From contig WVZH01000432.1 of NCBI GenBank assembly GCA_011772595.1, forward strand, positions 172,357-190,573: a stretch of 18,217 nt of DNA. Direction: 5' to 3'. Below the pieces are notes generated by a model. That model saw nothing but the letters and a program-made list of their open reading frames with translations, was not told the origin of the DNA and made no database searches. How positions within the stretch are numbered: the stretch's first letter is position 1; each line of letters starts with the position of its first letter. Shown in pieces: positions 7,811-15,550 of this stretch. This stretch comes from Anaerolineales bacterium (GTDB taxonomy: Bacteria; Chloroflexota; Anaerolineae; Anaerolineales; E44-bin32). A program made the position numbers and the translations under genes.

Positions 7811-9208
7811 ATGGGATTGATGATCTACAATACACTGAGCCGTGCAAAAGAACCCTTCGAAACGCTCGAATCCGACGTTGTGCGCATGTACGTTTGTGGC
7901 CCGACTGTGTACGATAAAGCGCACGTCGGTCATGCCATGTCTTCCATCGTTTTCGACGTGATTCGTCGCTATTTGGAATACAGGGGTTATCAAGTTCACC
8001 ACGTGATGAACTATACCGACGTTGAGGATAAGGTCATCTTGCGTGCAAATGAGTTGGGTGTGGAACCCATGGCGCTGGCCGAAAAGTACTTGCGTGAATA
8101 TGATCAACACTTGGAAGATCTGAACGTGTTGCCGGCGCTCGTCAACCCGCGGGCCTCAACAGAGATCGATACCATCATTCAAATGGTGAAGGGCTTGACC
8201 GAGCGGGGTTACGCTTATGAGGTCAACGGCGATGTCTACTTTCGCGTTGCAAAAGATGAGGACTACGGCAAACTTTCAAGACGCAAAGTGGAAGATATGC
8301 GCGCGGGAGCCCGTTTGGAGGTAGACAAGCGGAAAGAGGATGCGGCGGATTTTGCCCTGTGGAAGGCTGCCAAGCCGGGCGAGCCCCAGTGGGAGAGCCC
8401 TTGGGGACCCGGTCGGCCTGGTTGGCATATTGAATGCTCGGCGATGACACACCAACACCTCGGAGATCAAATAGACATTCACGGCGGTGGCAACGACCTG
8501 ATTTTCCCACATCACGAGAACGAAATCGCTCAATCGGAAGCCTTCACGGGGAAGCCGTTCGCGCGCTATTGGGTCCACAATGGGATGATGCAATTCATCG
8601 GGGAGAAGATGTCGAAATCCATCGGCAACGTTGTGACTGTGGAGGCTTTCCTCGAAGAGCATCCGGGCGACGTGCTGCGCATGATGGTCCTCAACGCCGG
8701 GTATCGAAAACCTCTGACCTACACGGACGACGTCGTCGAGCAGGCCGCAAGTGCTATCGAGCGATTGCAAAGCGCCCTGCGACCGGCGAATCCAACGTCC
8801 GATTCGCCGCCTGATGTAGCAGCCGCGCTGCAGAATCAAATCGATGAGACCATCGCCGGTTTCGAATCGGCGATGGATGATGATTTTAATACTTCTGCTG
8901 CGATGAGCCATCTTTTTGAGCTCGTGCGAGCGATCAATCAGGCCAGAGATGCAGGTATCAGCGTTGCGTTGTTGACAGGTGCGCAGGACGAGCTTCGCAG
9001 ACTGGCCGGCGTGCTCGGACTTCGCTTGGAAGAAATAGCTGATGTACAACAAGAGGCAGCTGCGTTCATCGACTTGCTAATCGATGTGCGCTTGGCTCTA
9101 CGTAACGCGAAACAATATGAGCTCGCGGACATGATTCGCGATCGGTTGAGCGCACTGGGAATTACCCTCGAAGACGGAAAAGAAGGGACGACTTGGCGGT
9201 CGAGGTGA
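7811..9208 (+). CDS. cysS: cysteinyl-tRNA synthetase
   Basis: Class I aminoacyl-tRNA synthetase that charges tRNA-Cys. The 465 residues match the usual length. The HIGH motif is HVGH (38-41) and the KMSKS motif is complete at 266-270. The zinc site that selects cysteine is formed by C29 (YVCGPT), C209 (IECSAM), H234 and E238 (FPHHENE). A C-terminal DALR-like helical domain follows from about residue 330. ATG at 7811 has GGAG (7798-7801) nine bases upstream, inside the end of the PIN-TRAM gene; ATG 7820 is a less likely alternative start. It shares the promoter at 6489. Confidence 0.97.
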   Translation: MGLMIYNTLSRAKEPFETLESDVVRMYVCGPTVYDKAHVGHAMSSIVFDVIRRYLEYRGYQVHHVMNYTDVEDKVILRANELGVEPMALAEKYLREYDQHLEDLNVLPALVNPRASTEIDTIIQMVKGLTERGYAYEVNGDVYFRVAKDEDYGKLSRRKVEDMRAGARLEVDKRKEDAADFALWKAAKPGEPQWESPWGPGRPGWHIECSAMTHQHLGDQIDIHGGGNDLIFPHHENEIAQSEAFTGKPFARYWVHNGMMQFIGEKMSKSIGNVVTVEAFLEEHPGDVLRMMVLNAGYRKPLTYTDDVVEQAASAIERLQSALRPANPTSDSPPDVAAALQNQIDETIAGFESAMDDDFNTSAAMSHLFELVRAINQARDAGISVALLTGAQDELRRLAGVLGLRLEEIADVQQEAAAFIDLLIDVRLALRNAKQYELADMIRDRLSALGITLEDGKEGTTWRSR

Positions 9209-9300
9209 CACACCGTCAAATTGCAGTTTCCCCGACGAACTCAGAATTTACCCGCAATGTTCGAGCTGGTGACGTGAGTTTATGAAGGATGATTGCGGAT

Positions 9301-10071
9301 ATGAGCGAATGGGTCATCGGCCGTAACCCGATTCTTGAACTACTGCGGGCAGATCGTCGCCGCGTACACAAGATTCATGTCGCTCGGGGTTCCGAGGAAC
9401 GGGGAGCGCTAGCTCGATTGCTAGCGCTTGCTCATGAAAGAAAGATCCCGGTTTCTCGTGTTGCCCATGAAGACTTCAATACAGTGCAGGGTAACCATCA
9501 GGGGGTTATGGCTGAGGTTACACCATACCCATATATGACGGTTGAAGACATCCTTGATATCGCACAGACAAAGGGGGAGCTTCCGTGGATCTTGATCCTG
9601 GACGGGATACAAGATCCTCAAAACCTCGGCGCGCTGTTGCGATCTGCAGAAGCCGTTGGTGTGCATGGCGTTGTGGTTCCATATCGTGGGAGCTCGGGAA
9701 TCACACCTGCGGTGGTCCGAGCATCTGCAGGCGCGAGTGAGTATCTGTTCGTCACTCGAGCAAATCTGGCGCAGGCGATCGACAAGCTCAAGAAGGCTGA
9801 CGTCTGGGTTGCCGGCCTAGAAAACAGTGCGCAAGCCGTATTACTTGAGGAGGTGGACCTTCCCGACAGCTTGGCGCTGGTCGTGGGAAGTGAAGGGCAG
9901 GGAATGCGCAGACTAGTGCGAGAGTCGTGTGATTATCTCATTCGCATCCCCATGCGCGGCTGGGTGGAGAGTCTGAATGCCTCCGTCGCCGGGGCAATCG
10001 CACTGTATGCTATTTGGCGACAGCATGGATACGTAGGAGCGCACACGCCGGGCGCCGAAAGGAGGGGTTGA
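9301..10071 (+). CDS. rlmB: 23S rRNA 2'-O-methyltransferase, SpoU/RlmB family
   Basis: The 256-residue protein has an N-terminal substrate-binding domain beginning VIGRNPILELL, and a SPOUT catalytic domain with the three family motifs: LDGIQDPQNLGALLRSAEA, LALVVGSEGQGM and IPMRGWVESLNASVAGAIAL. The Asn/Arg of motif 1, the GSEG of motif 2 and the ESLNAS knot of motif 3 are intact, so it should methylate a ribose of 23S rRNA (Gm2251 in E. coli for RlmB). TrmH-family members with other RNA targets cannot be excluded by sequence reading alone, but placement after cysS is typical of rlmB. The ATG at 9301 is favoured because GAAGGA (9284-9289) lies 11 bases upstream; an in-frame ATG at 9289 would overlap that site. 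Confidence 0.9.
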   Translation: MSEWVIGRNPILELLRADRRRVHKIHVARGSEERGALARLLALAHERKIPVSRVAHEDFNTVQGNHQGVMAEVTPYPYMTVEDILDIAQTKGELPWILILDGIQDPQNLGALLRSAEAVGVHGVVVPYRGSSGITPAVVRASAGASEYLFVTRANLAQAIDKLKKADVWVAGLENSAQAVLLEEVDLPDSLALVVGSEGQGMRRLVRESCDYLIRIPMRGWVESLNASVAGAIALYAIWRQHGYVGAHTPGAERRG

Positions 10072-10082
10072 GGTGGTGCACA

Positions 10083-10111
10083 TTGACGCTGATGTGGTTT
10101 CTTGGTAGACT
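10083..10111 (+). promoter_or_regulatory. predicted distal promoter of the tRNA-tuf operon
   Basis: TTGACG (10083-10088) and TAGACT (10106-10111) are separated by an ideal 17 bases. It lies about 80 bases before the first tRNA, upstream of a second, better -10. Confidence 0.45.
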
Positions 10112-10120
10112 CGGTGCGCA

Positions 10121-10149
10121 TTGTCGGCAGAGATTGGCTTTGGTAAAAT
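10121..10149 (+). promoter_or_regulatory. predicted proximal promoter of the tRNA-tuf operon
   Basis: TTGTCG (10121-10126) and TAAAAT (10144-10149, 5 of 6) are 17 bases apart, giving a start near 10156 and about 35 bases of leader before tRNA-Thr. Tandem promoters are common for stable-RNA operons. Confidence 0.6.
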
Positions 10150-10190
10150 AGGAGTTGCGCCGAGCAGGATAGGCGCGCTTCTGTTGTCAT

Positions 10191-10262
10191 GCCGACGTAG
10201 CTCAATGGCAGAGCAACCGCCTTGTAAGCGGTAGGCTACGGGTTCGACTCCCGTCGTCGGCT
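10191..10262 (+). tRNA. tRNA-Thr (anticodon TGT)
   Basis: Acceptor GCCGACG (10191-10197) pairs with CGTCGGC (10255-10261), discriminator T. The anticodon stem ACCGC/GCGGT closes loop CTTGTAA with TGT at 10223-10225. The T arm is ACGGG-TTCGACT-CCCGT. CCA is not encoded. Confidence 0.97.
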
Positions 10263-10413
10263 TTAGGGTCGACAAACCCGAGACACGGGCAAGTTCGTGT
10301 GTGAGATGAGCCGTTAACCGACTGCTTGGCAAGGTGTGGTGAATTGGGCGGTGGACGTGAAGGCCCCCTGCGTGCTGGGAATCAGGGGTCACAGCCACTG
10401 CCAATGGATACCT

Positions 10414-10496
10414 GGGCGGTTACCCAAGTGGCCAAAGGGGGCTGACTGTAAATCAGCTGGCATACGCCTTCGGAGGTTCGAATCCTTCACCGCCCA
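10414..10496 (+). tRNA. tRNA-Tyr (anticodon GTA)
   Basis: Acceptor GGGCGGT (10414-10420) pairs with ACCGCCC (10489-10495), discriminator A. The anticodon stem GCTGA/TCAGC closes loop CTGTAAA with GTA at 10448-10450. The long variable arm is as expected for bacterial tRNA-Tyr (class II). CCA is not encoded. Confidence 0.96.
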
Positions 10497-10561
10497 CACA
10501 TAAGTGTAAGAGCCTCTCGAGCTCGTGGTGCAAACCATGGAAGAGGAGATGGATGGCAACT

Positions 10562-10634
10562 GCCCTCATAGCTCAGACGGTAGAGCACGTTCTTGGTAAG
10601 AACGGGGTCAGGGGTTCAAGTCCCCTTGAGGGCT
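10562..10634 (+). tRNA. tRNA-Thr (anticodon GGT)
   Basis: Acceptor GCCCTCA (10562-10568) pairs with TGAGGGC (10627-10633), discriminator T. The anticodon stem CGTTC/GAACG closes loop TTGGTAA with GGT at 10595-10597. The T arm is AGGGG-TTCAAGT-CCCCT. It sits 51 bases before tuf, in the position of thrT in the E. coli thrU-tyrU-glyT-thrT-tufB operon. Confidence 0.97.
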
Positions 10635-10685
10635 CTCAATTGTTGCGGAGATAACGCTGACAATCCAACTTAGGAGATTACGATC

Positions 10686-11888
10686 ATGGCGAAAGGGAAA
10701 TTTGAACGAACGAAGCCGCACATGAACGTGGGCACCATCGGACACATCGACCACGGGAAGACGACGCTGACGGCGGCGATCACGAAGTGGTGTTCGTTCC
10801 AAGGGTTGGCGGATTTCAGGCCGTTCGATTCGATCGACAATGCGCCGGAGGAGAAAGAACGGGGCATCACGATCGCCATCGCGCATGTGGAGTACGAGAC
10901 GGATAAGCGCCACTATGCGCACGTGGACATGCCTGGTCACCGGGACTACATCAAGAACATGATCACGGGTGCGGCGCAGGTGGACGGGGCGATCCTGGTG
11001 GTGGCGGCGCCGGACGGGCCGATGCCGCAGACGCGGGAGCACGTGCTGCTGGCGCGGCAGGTGGAAGTGCCGTCGATGGTGGTGTACCTGAACAAGGTCG
11101 ACATGATGGACGACGAGGAGCTGCTGGAGCTGGTGGAGTTGGAGCTGCGGGAGCTGTTGAACGAGTACGAATTTCCTGGGGATGAGACGCCGATCGTGCG
11201 CGGGAGTGCGCTGCAGGCGTTGGAGAGCAAGAGCGAAGATCCGGAGGCGCCGGAGTATGAGAGCATCAAGGAATTGCTGCGGGTGATCGACGAGTACATT
11301 CCGGAGCCGAAGCGCGAGGTCGACAAACCGTTCATGATGCCGGTGGAGGACGTGTTCTCGATCAAGGGACGCGGGACGGTGGTGACGGGGCGGATCGAGC
11401 GCGGGGTGATCAAAACGGGCGATGCGGTCGACATCGTCGGGCTGCGGGATAAGAGCATGAGCTCGGTGGTGACCGGGGTGGAGATGTTCCACAAGACGCT
11501 GGACGACGGGCAGGCGGGGGACAACGTGGGCCTGCTGCTGCGGGGGATCGACCGGGACGAGGTGGAGCGAGGGATGGTGATCGCCAAGCCGGGGTCGATC
11601 ACGCCACACACGAAGTTCATGAGCGAAGTGTACGTGCTGACGAAGGATGAAGGGGGTCGGCACAAGGCGTTCTTCAGTGGGTATCGACCGCAGTTCTACA
11701 TCCGGACGATGGATGTGACGGGGACGATCCAGCTGCCGGAAGGTGTGGAGATGGTGATGCCGGGAGACAGCGTGAATCTTGAGGTGGAGTTGATCACGCC
11801 GGTGGCGTTGGAGAAAGGTTCGAAGTTCGCCATCCGTGAGGGTGGCCTGACGGTCGGTGCGGGTGTGATCACCGATATCCTGGAATAG
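10686..11888 (+). CDS. tuf: translation elongation factor Tu
   Basis: GTPase that delivers aminoacyl-tRNA to the ribosome. The 400 residues show the P-loop GHIDHGKT (19-26), the switch I element ERGITI (58-63), switch II DMPGH (81-85, with catalytic H85), NKVD (136-139) and SAL (G5), followed by beta-barrel domains 2 and 3 (C-terminal [15 protein letters not shown]). The replacement of the common DCPGHADYVKNM by [12 protein letters not shown] is what I associate with Anaerolineae-like EF-Tu. AGGAG at 10672-10676 supports the start. Codon use through about 10940-11810 is heavily CTG/GTG/GCG/CGG/GGG, unlike the flanking genes; the last ~70 bases return to the local style. It is co-transcribed with the upstream tRNAs and followed 46 bases later by rpmG. 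Confidence 0.98.
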   Translation: MAKGKFERTKPHMNVGTIGHIDHGKTTLTAAITKWCSFQGLADFRPFDSIDNAPEEKERGITIAIAHVEYETDKRHYAHVDMPGHRDYIKNMITGAAQVDGAILVVAAPDGPMPQTREHVLLARQVEVPSMVVYLNKVDMMDDEELLELVELELRELLNEYEFPGDETPIVRGSALQALESKSEDPEAPEYESIKELLRVIDEYIPEPKREVDKPFMMPVEDVFSIKGRGTVVTGRIERGVIKTGDAVDIVGLRDKSMSSVVTGVEMFHKTLDDGQAGDNVGLLLRGIDRDEVERGMVIAKPGSITPHTKFMSEVYVLTKDEGGRHKAFFSGYRPQFYIRTMDVTGTIQLPEGVEMVMPGDSVNLEVELITPVALEKGSKFAIREGGLTVGAGVITDILE

Positions 11889-11934
11889 GTGAAAGGAAGA
11901 CGCGCCTCTCGAAAGGGTCGCGAGTTGGTATCCA

Positions 11935-12099
11935 ATGGCAAAGAAAGATATTCGACCGGTTGTCACCTTGGAGTGTACGGAGTGCCAAGAACGAAATTAC
12001 ACGACGGAAAAAAACCGTCGCAATGATCCTGGACGTCTGGAGTTGAACAAGTATTGTCCGCGATGCCGCAAGCATAGACTGCATCGCGAGACAAAATGA
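11935..12099 (+). CDS. rpmG: 50S ribosomal protein L33
   Basis: A 54-residue protein ([20 protein letters not shown] ... [16 protein letters not shown]) with the zinc-ribbon type C14-x2-C17 and C41-x2-C44 pairs, so it is the zinc-binding (C+) form of L33. L33 sits near the E site of the 50S subunit. The ribosome binding site is weak (AAAGGG at 11912-11917 is 17 bases away), so translation may depend on coupling or another site. Position between tuf and secE is the conserved rpmG-secE-nusG order. Confidence 0.95.
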   Translation: MAKKDIRPVVTLECTECQERNYTTEKNRRNDPGRLELNKYCPRCRKHRLHRETK

Positions 12100-12121
12100 G
12101 GGGCGCATTGCGAGCCCCCAC

Positions 12122-12195
12122 AGGCCAGTAGCTCAATTTGGCAGAGCACCGGTCTCCAAAACCGGGGGTTGTGGGTTCGAGTCCTACCTGGCCTG
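12122..12195 (+). tRNA. tRNA-Trp (anticodon CCA)
   Basis: Acceptor AGGCCAG (12122-12128) pairs with CTGGCCT (12188-12194), discriminator G as usual for tRNA-Trp. The anticodon stem CCGGT/ACCGG closes loop CTCCAAA with CCA at 12156-12158. CCA is not encoded. The tRNA-Trp between rpmG and secE is a recurring bacterial arrangement. Confidence 0.97.
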
Positions 12196-12207
12196 CCTAC
12201 ACGGAAC

Positions 12208-12233
12208 GCGACGCCGGGAACGGTCGGCGTCGC
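12208..12233 (+). other. perfect 9-bp stem-loop between tRNA-Trp and secE
   Basis: GCGACGCCG (12208-12216) pairs perfectly with CGGCGTCGC (12225-12233) around an 8-base loop. No U-run follows, so it is not a standard intrinsic terminator. It may be a tRNA 3' processing or mRNA-stabilising structure, and it ends eight bases before the secE ribosome binding site. Confidence 0.6.
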
Positions 12234-12252
12234 TTGATTGAGGAGAACTCGC

Positions 12253-12474
12253 GTGGCGAAATCGAAAGCTACTCCGAGGAAGCGTCAGAACCGATTGGTA
12301 CGATACTCTCGGGAAACTGTGGCTGAATTGAGAAAAGTGAATTGGCCTACACGCCAAGAAGCCATACAACTCACCATGATCGTTCTTGTTGTGATCCTCC
12401 TGATGAGCTCGCTATTGGGTATGTTGGATTTCCTGTTTTCGCGCTTATTCGGATTCATCGTTGGCCTTGGATGA
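12253..12474 (+). CDS. secE: preprotein translocase subunit SecE
   Basis: A 73-residue single-span SecE, the clamp subunit that stabilises SecY in the inner membrane translocon. A basic N-terminus (MAKSKATPRKRQNR) leads to the amphipathic signature TVAELRKVNWPTRQEAIQLT, then one hydrophobic helix at about 41-68. Length matches the short bacterial SecE form. The start is GTG at 12253, placed by AGGAGA (12241-12246) seven bases upstream; an in-frame TTG at 12238 lies before that site. It is followed by nusG after 85 bases. Confidence 0.94.
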   Translation: MAKSKATPRKRQNRLVRYSRETVAELRKVNWPTRQEAIQLTMIVLVVILLMSSLLGMLDFLFSRLFGFIVGLG

Positions 12475-12559
12475 AGCATGGTTCGTTCCATTGCACGATA
12501 ACACAGGACAGGCGATTCTTACGGCACAGACGGTGTGAAGACGGGTTGGATTGAAAACC

Positions 12560-13561
12560 ATGAGTGATATTGAGAACGAAACCCCAAAAGAGATGAGTTC
12601 CGCTGAAACAGATGCGGAAGATCTTTCCGTCCGATCAGAGTTGGAATCCACTGCGGTGGAAGAATATACGGGTGAGGACGCCGCGCACGCTTTAGCGGAG
12701 GGCGATGCGGAGATCGAAATACCGCCCTCTGAAGAAGAACGTGGCGCATCCATTTCCTCGGATGAGGTAGAACCCAGCGATTCCGATGAGATCGGGGTGG
12801 CTGAGGTGACGCTTGAGGATGAGGAGGAAGGGGAAGAACCTCCAGCTGTCACAGATGAGATAGAAACTGTTGCCGATGAAGAGGTGGACGAGGCCCAAGC
12901 CGAGCAGCTTTCGGAGGGAGAGGATCCTTCTGTTACGATGGAAGATGTCGTTGAAGAGGATGTTTCCGAGATCGCAGAAGATGAAGAAGATGAATTCCTA
13001 GAGATCGCGGAACAAGTGCCTGTAGTAGAACCGGATGACGGTCGTCTGTGGTATGTGGTTCATTGTTATTCGGGTTACGAGAACAAGGTGCGTCACAACC
13101 TTGAGCAACGCATCGAAACGATGGGAATGAAGGATAAGATCTTCGACGTCGTCGTCCCCACCGAAGAAGAGATAGAGATCAAGGACGGTAAGCGCAGGAC
13201 GATCGAACGGCGCGTATTCCCTGGCTACATCCTTGTTCAGATGATCATGGATGAAGATTCTTGGTACGTGGTTCGCAACACGCCTGGTGTGACGGGATTT
13301 GTTGGCATGGGCAACGAACCCACGCCATTGCGACCGGAAGAGGTTACCCAGATTGTACGTCGCATGGAGGCCGAGGCACCGCGGATTAAGGTCACCTACA
13401 AAACTGGTCAGAAAGTGCGCATTATCGATGGACCATTCAACGATTTTATTGGAACGGTATCAGACATCGACATGAATCGGGCGAAAGTGCGCGTGATGGT
13501 CTCGTTCTTTGGTCGTGAAACGCCAGTGGAATTAGATTTCCTACAAGTTGAGAAGGCATGA
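12560..13561 (+). CDS. nusG: transcription termination/antitermination factor NusG with long acidic N-terminal extension
   Basis: The C-terminal 170 residues (164-333) form a complete NusG: NGN domain starting WYVVHCYSGYENKVR with FPGYILVQM and VRNTPGVTGFVG, and KOW domain GQKVRIIDGPFNDFIGTV ending VELDFLQVEKA. NusG binds RNA polymerase and links it to Rho or the ribosome. The first 160 residues are an added, low-complexity tail with about 64 Asp/Glu and only three Lys/Arg, probably disordered. Standard NusG is about 180 residues; acidic extensions occur in some phyla such as Actinobacteria. ATG 12560 is the first ATG of the frame; upstream ribosome binding sequence is poor. An internal start that gives standard NusG is not supported by a clear site. 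Confidence 0.94.
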   Translation: MSDIENETPKEMSSAETDAEDLSVRSELESTAVEEYTGEDAAHALAEGDAEIEIPPSEEERGASISSDEVEPSDSDEIGVAEVTLEDEEEGEEPPAVTDEIETVADEEVDEAQAEQLSEGEDPSVTMEDVVEEDVSEIAEDEEDEFLEIAEQVPVVEPDDGRLWYVVHCYSGYENKVRHNLEQRIETMGMKDKIFDVVVPTEEEIEIKDGKRRTIERRVFPGYILVQMIMDEDSWYVVRNTPGVTGFVGMGNEPTPLRPEEVTQIVRRMEAEAPRIKVTYKTGQKVRIIDGPFNDFIGTVSDIDMNRAKVRVMVSFFGRETPVELDFLQVEKA

Positions 13562-13578
13562 CAGCGCCCTATTCATCA

Positions 13579-13612
13579 GTGGGAGGGTGAACTCCTCACC
13601 CGCTACGACCAC
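13579..13612 (+). promoter_or_regulatory. L1-type autoregulatory operator before rplK (copy 1)
   Basis: Outer stem GTGG (13579-13582) / CCAC (13609-13612), asymmetric internal loop of GA against GCTACGA (13602-13608), and inner stem GGGTGA (13585-13590) / TCACCC (13596-13601) with loop ACTCC. Two helices joined by such an asymmetric loop is the ribosomal protein L1 recognition form known from L11-L1 operon leaders and 23S rRNA. The rplK Shine-Dalgarno starts one base later (AAGGGAG, 13614-13620), so bound L1 would hide it. Confidence 0.7.
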
Positions 13613-13627
13613 CAAGGGAGTGAAAAC

Positions 13628-14053
13628 GTGGCAAAACGATTAAAAGCAGTTGTGAAGTTACAAATTGAAGCCGGTAAGGCGAATCCTGCGCCGCCAATTG
13701 GTCCGGCATTGGCGCCCCATGGGATCAATCTGATGGCTTTTTGCAAGGAGTACAACGCGCGTACGGCGAGTAAGACCGGCGAGATCATTCCGGCGGAAAT
13801 CACGATTTATACCGACGGCTCCTTTAACTTTATTTTAAAGACCCCGCCGACGGCGGTTTTGTTACGCAAGGCAGCCGGTGTCGAAAAAGGTTCGCCGGAG
13901 CCCAACCGAGAAAAAGTCGGTAAGGTGACCCGCGATCAGGTCCGGGAAATTGCGGAGATCAAGATGAAGGATCTGAATGCCATCGATATTGAAGGCGCGA
14001 TGCGGCAGATCGAAGGCACAGCACGCAATATGGGGATTCTCATAGAAGAGTGA
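13628..14053 (+). CDS. rplK: 50S ribosomal protein L11
   Basis: The 141-residue protein is full length. The N-terminal domain has the conserved proline-rich linker region ([23 protein letters not shown]) contacting the GTPase-associated centre, and the C-terminal rRNA-binding domain ends [21 protein letters not shown]11 with L10-L12 forms the factor-binding stalk base. The start is GTG at 13628, seven bases after AAGGGAG. It follows nusG by 66 bases and precedes rplA, the usual L11-L1 pair under L1 feedback control. Confidence 0.97.
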   Translation: MAKRLKAVVKLQIEAGKANPAPPIGPALAPHGINLMAFCKEYNARTASKTGEIIPAEITIYTDGSFNFILKTPPTAVLLRKAAGVEKGSPEPNREKVGKVTRDQVREIAEIKMKDLNAIDIEGAMRQIEGTARNMGILIEE

Positions 14054-14059
14054 GCTTGT

Positions 14060-14096
14060 GTGGGAGGGCCGGCTACACTCGGCCCGTTCGCACCAC
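14060..14096 (+). promoter_or_regulatory. second L1-type operator before rplA (copy 2)
   Basis: Same plan as copy 1: outer stem GTGG (14060-14063) / CCAC (14093-14096), internal loop GA against GTTCGCA (14086-14092), inner stem GGGCCG (14066-14071) / CGGCCC (14080-14085). Both copies begin GTGGGAGGG and end CCCGnTnnnACCAC, while the inner stems differ by compensating changes. The rplA Shine-Dalgarno AGGAG (14098-14102) begins one base after the outer stem, as at rplK. Confidence 0.65.
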
Positions 14097-14107
14097 TAGG
14101 AGTTGAG

Positions 14108-14812
14108 ATGCCGAAACATGGAAAGAAGTATCGAGAAGCAGTCGAGAAAATAGATCGGGAAAAATTGTATCCACCGAAGGAGGCGCTCCAACTTGCAAAG
14201 GAGACGTCCTTCACTCGCTTTGACGGCACGATAGAAGTCCACGTACGCTTGGGCGTAGACCCGCGCCACGCAGATCAGCAAGTACGTGAGACGGTGATGT
14301 TGCCACACGGCTTAGGAAAGACCGTCCGCGTACTGGCGTTTGCTGAAGGCGATGGGGCAAGAACGGCGAAGGAAGCCGGCGCGGATTTCATAGCAGATGA
14401 CGAAATTATTGAACGTATTCGGGGCGGTTGGATGGAATTCGACGCCACGGTTGCGACGCCAGATATGATGGGAAAAGTTGGCCGGCTGGGAAAAGTCCTG
14501 GGTCCGCGGGGTCTGATGCCTAATCCGAGAGCCGGAACGGTGGTTCAGGAGGACGATCTGCCGCGGGTGATTGACGAGTTGAAGGCAGGACGCGTTGAGT
14601 TCCGCGTGGATCGAACCGCCAACCTACATGTCCCGATCGGCAGGGCGTCCTTCGAAGTCGACAAACTTCTCGATAATTTTATGGCCTTGATGGATTCTGT
14701 AAAAAGCGCACGACCTGCGTCGGCGAAAGGGACGTATATTCGCAAAGTCACGGTCACGAGCACCATGGGTCCAGGAGTGCGCGTCGAACTCAGTACGCTT
14801 GACGCGGTATAG
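14108..14812 (+). CDS. rplA: 50S ribosomal protein L1
   Basis: A 234-residue protein of normal length for L1, the mobile stalk protein at the E site and translational repressor of its own operon. Recognisable segments are [20 protein letters not shown] at the N-terminus, [58 protein letters not shown] and the C-terminal [20 protein letters not shown] 14108 is chosen because AGGAG lies five bases upstream; the frame extends further upstream, but only into the operator hairpin. Confidence 0.97.
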   Translation: MPKHGKKYREAVEKIDREKLYPPKEALQLAKETSFTRFDGTIEVHVRLGVDPRHADQQVRETVMLPHGLGKTVRVLAFAEGDGARTAKEAGADFIADDEIIERIRGGWMEFDATVATPDMMGKVGRLGKVLGPRGLMPNPRAGTVVQEDDLPRVIDELKAGRVEFRVDRTANLHVPIGRASFEVDKLLDNFMALMDSVKSARPASAKGTYIRKVTVTSTMGPGVRVELSTLDAV

Positions 14813-14860
14813 GAAGGACGATATCATCGTTTATCGACTCTAAGTCATAATCCTATGCAT

Positions 14861-15002
14861 GCTTCGCCAAAGACAGCAGGCGTCTCAGGTTCCCTGAGGC
14901 TTAATCTCCTGCCGAGGTGAAGACTAGAGGACCGTGTGTCCTGCGGGCCAATGGCCTGTGGAAGTCTTTGCTGAGGCACCTGCGCGAAGCAAAGACTTTT
15001 TT
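14861..15002 (+). ncRNA. L10 leader (ribosomal protein L10-L12 autoregulatory attenuator)
   Basis: The 210-base gap before rplJ holds the hallmark L10 leader: CAAAGACAGCAGG (14868-14880) ... TTAATCTCCTGCCGAGGT (14901-14918), with GCAGG/CCTGC closing and an inner hairpin CTCAGG (14884-14889) / CCTGAG (14893-14898). CAAAGAC (14868-14874) can pair with GTCTTTG (14964-14970), which excludes the terminator stem at 14962-14998. This gives a clear two-state attenuator in which L10-L12 binding decides read-through into rplJ-rplL. The upstream part (14813-14860) holds a possible -10, CATAAT at 14846-14851, but no matching -35. Confidence 0.88.
14962..15002 (+). terminator. intrinsic terminator of the L10 leader attenuator
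   Basis: AAGTCTTTGC (14962-14971) pairs perfectly with GCAAAGACTT (14989-14998), and the 3' arm runs into TTTTTT (14997-15002). It lies before the rplJ Shine-Dalgarno, so termination here would silence rplJ and rplL. Confidence 0.85.
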
Positions 15003-15022
15003 CATCAAAGGAGGTGAGCCGA

Positions 15023-15550
15023 TTGGCTATCACAAAGGAACGCAAACAGGCCTTGGTGACGCAGTACAAGGAGTTGGCCAAGGACAATGCGGCATTAATC
15101 CTAACGACCTATTCTGGATTGAGTGTGAAAGAGCTAGAAAGCTTGCGCCAACAAATTCGGGAGGTGGGCGGAGAGTTCCACATCATTAAGAACAAGTTGG
15201 CCGATCTTGCCTTTAAGGAAGCAAATGTGACTCTGCCAGACGATGCTCTTGCAGGACCAACGGCGATAGGCTTCGCCGCAGAAGATGTCGTTGGGGTGGC
15301 CAAGGCCATCGTCGATCTCTCCAAAGAGACGGAGTTCATGGCTGTCAAGGGCGCGGTCATTGATGGCGCAATCTTCGACGGGCAGCAAGTCAGACGCATG
15401 GCAGAACTTCCACCCTTACCGGTGGTTCGAGCACAATTCTTAAGCATGTTACAGGCTCCTGCGAATCGCTTTGCTGCTATCATGACTAGTTCCGTACGGC
15501 AAGTAGTCGACGTCGTGAAGGCCTACGCCGATTCGGAAGCGACAGCGTAG
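15023..15550 (+). CDS. rplJ: 50S ribosomal protein L10
   Basis: The 175-residue protein anchors L7/L12 dimers to the ribosomal stalk and, with L12, represses its own operon. The N-terminal rRNA-binding domain (MAITKERKQALVTQYKELAK ... LILTTYSGLSVKELESLR) and the C-terminal helix that binds L12 (ANRFAAIMTSSVRQVVDVVKAYAD) are present. The start codon is TTG at 15023, fixed by the full-length Shine-Dalgarno AAAGGAGGTGA (15007-15017) eight bases upstream; the in-frame GTG at 15014 lies within that site and cannot be the start. A rare start codon paired with an optimal site is consistent with tuned output. 88 bases separate it from rplL, with only a weak GATAAT/ATTATC pairing (15554-15577). Confidence 0.95.
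   Translation: MAITKERKQALVTQYKELAKDNAALILTTYSGLSVKELESLRQQIREVGGEFHIIKNKLADLAFKEANVTLPDDALAGPTAIGFAAEDVVGVAKAIVDLSKETEFMAVKGAVIDGAIFDGQQVRRMAELPPLPVVRAQFLSMLQAPANRFAAIMTSSVRQVVDVVKAYADSEATA

Noticed and set aside
10263..10413. A hidden tRNA gene in the long spacer between tRNA-Thr and tRNA-Tyr
   Set aside because: I found no acceptor/T-arm pair. There is only a modest hairpin (CCCCTG / CAGGGG near 10366-10388) without tRNA features.
10608..11966. A 452-codon open frame on the minus strand across tuf
   Set aside because: It is the mirror of tuf caused by extreme third-position G/C. The product is a low-complexity His/Arg/Leu-rich chain with no family signature, while the plus strand is an unmistakable EF-Tu.
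12491..12519. A promoter before nusG (TTGCAC-17-GATTCT)
   Set aside because: The -10 match is poor and the gene is explained by co-transcription with secE, so it was not listed as a feature.
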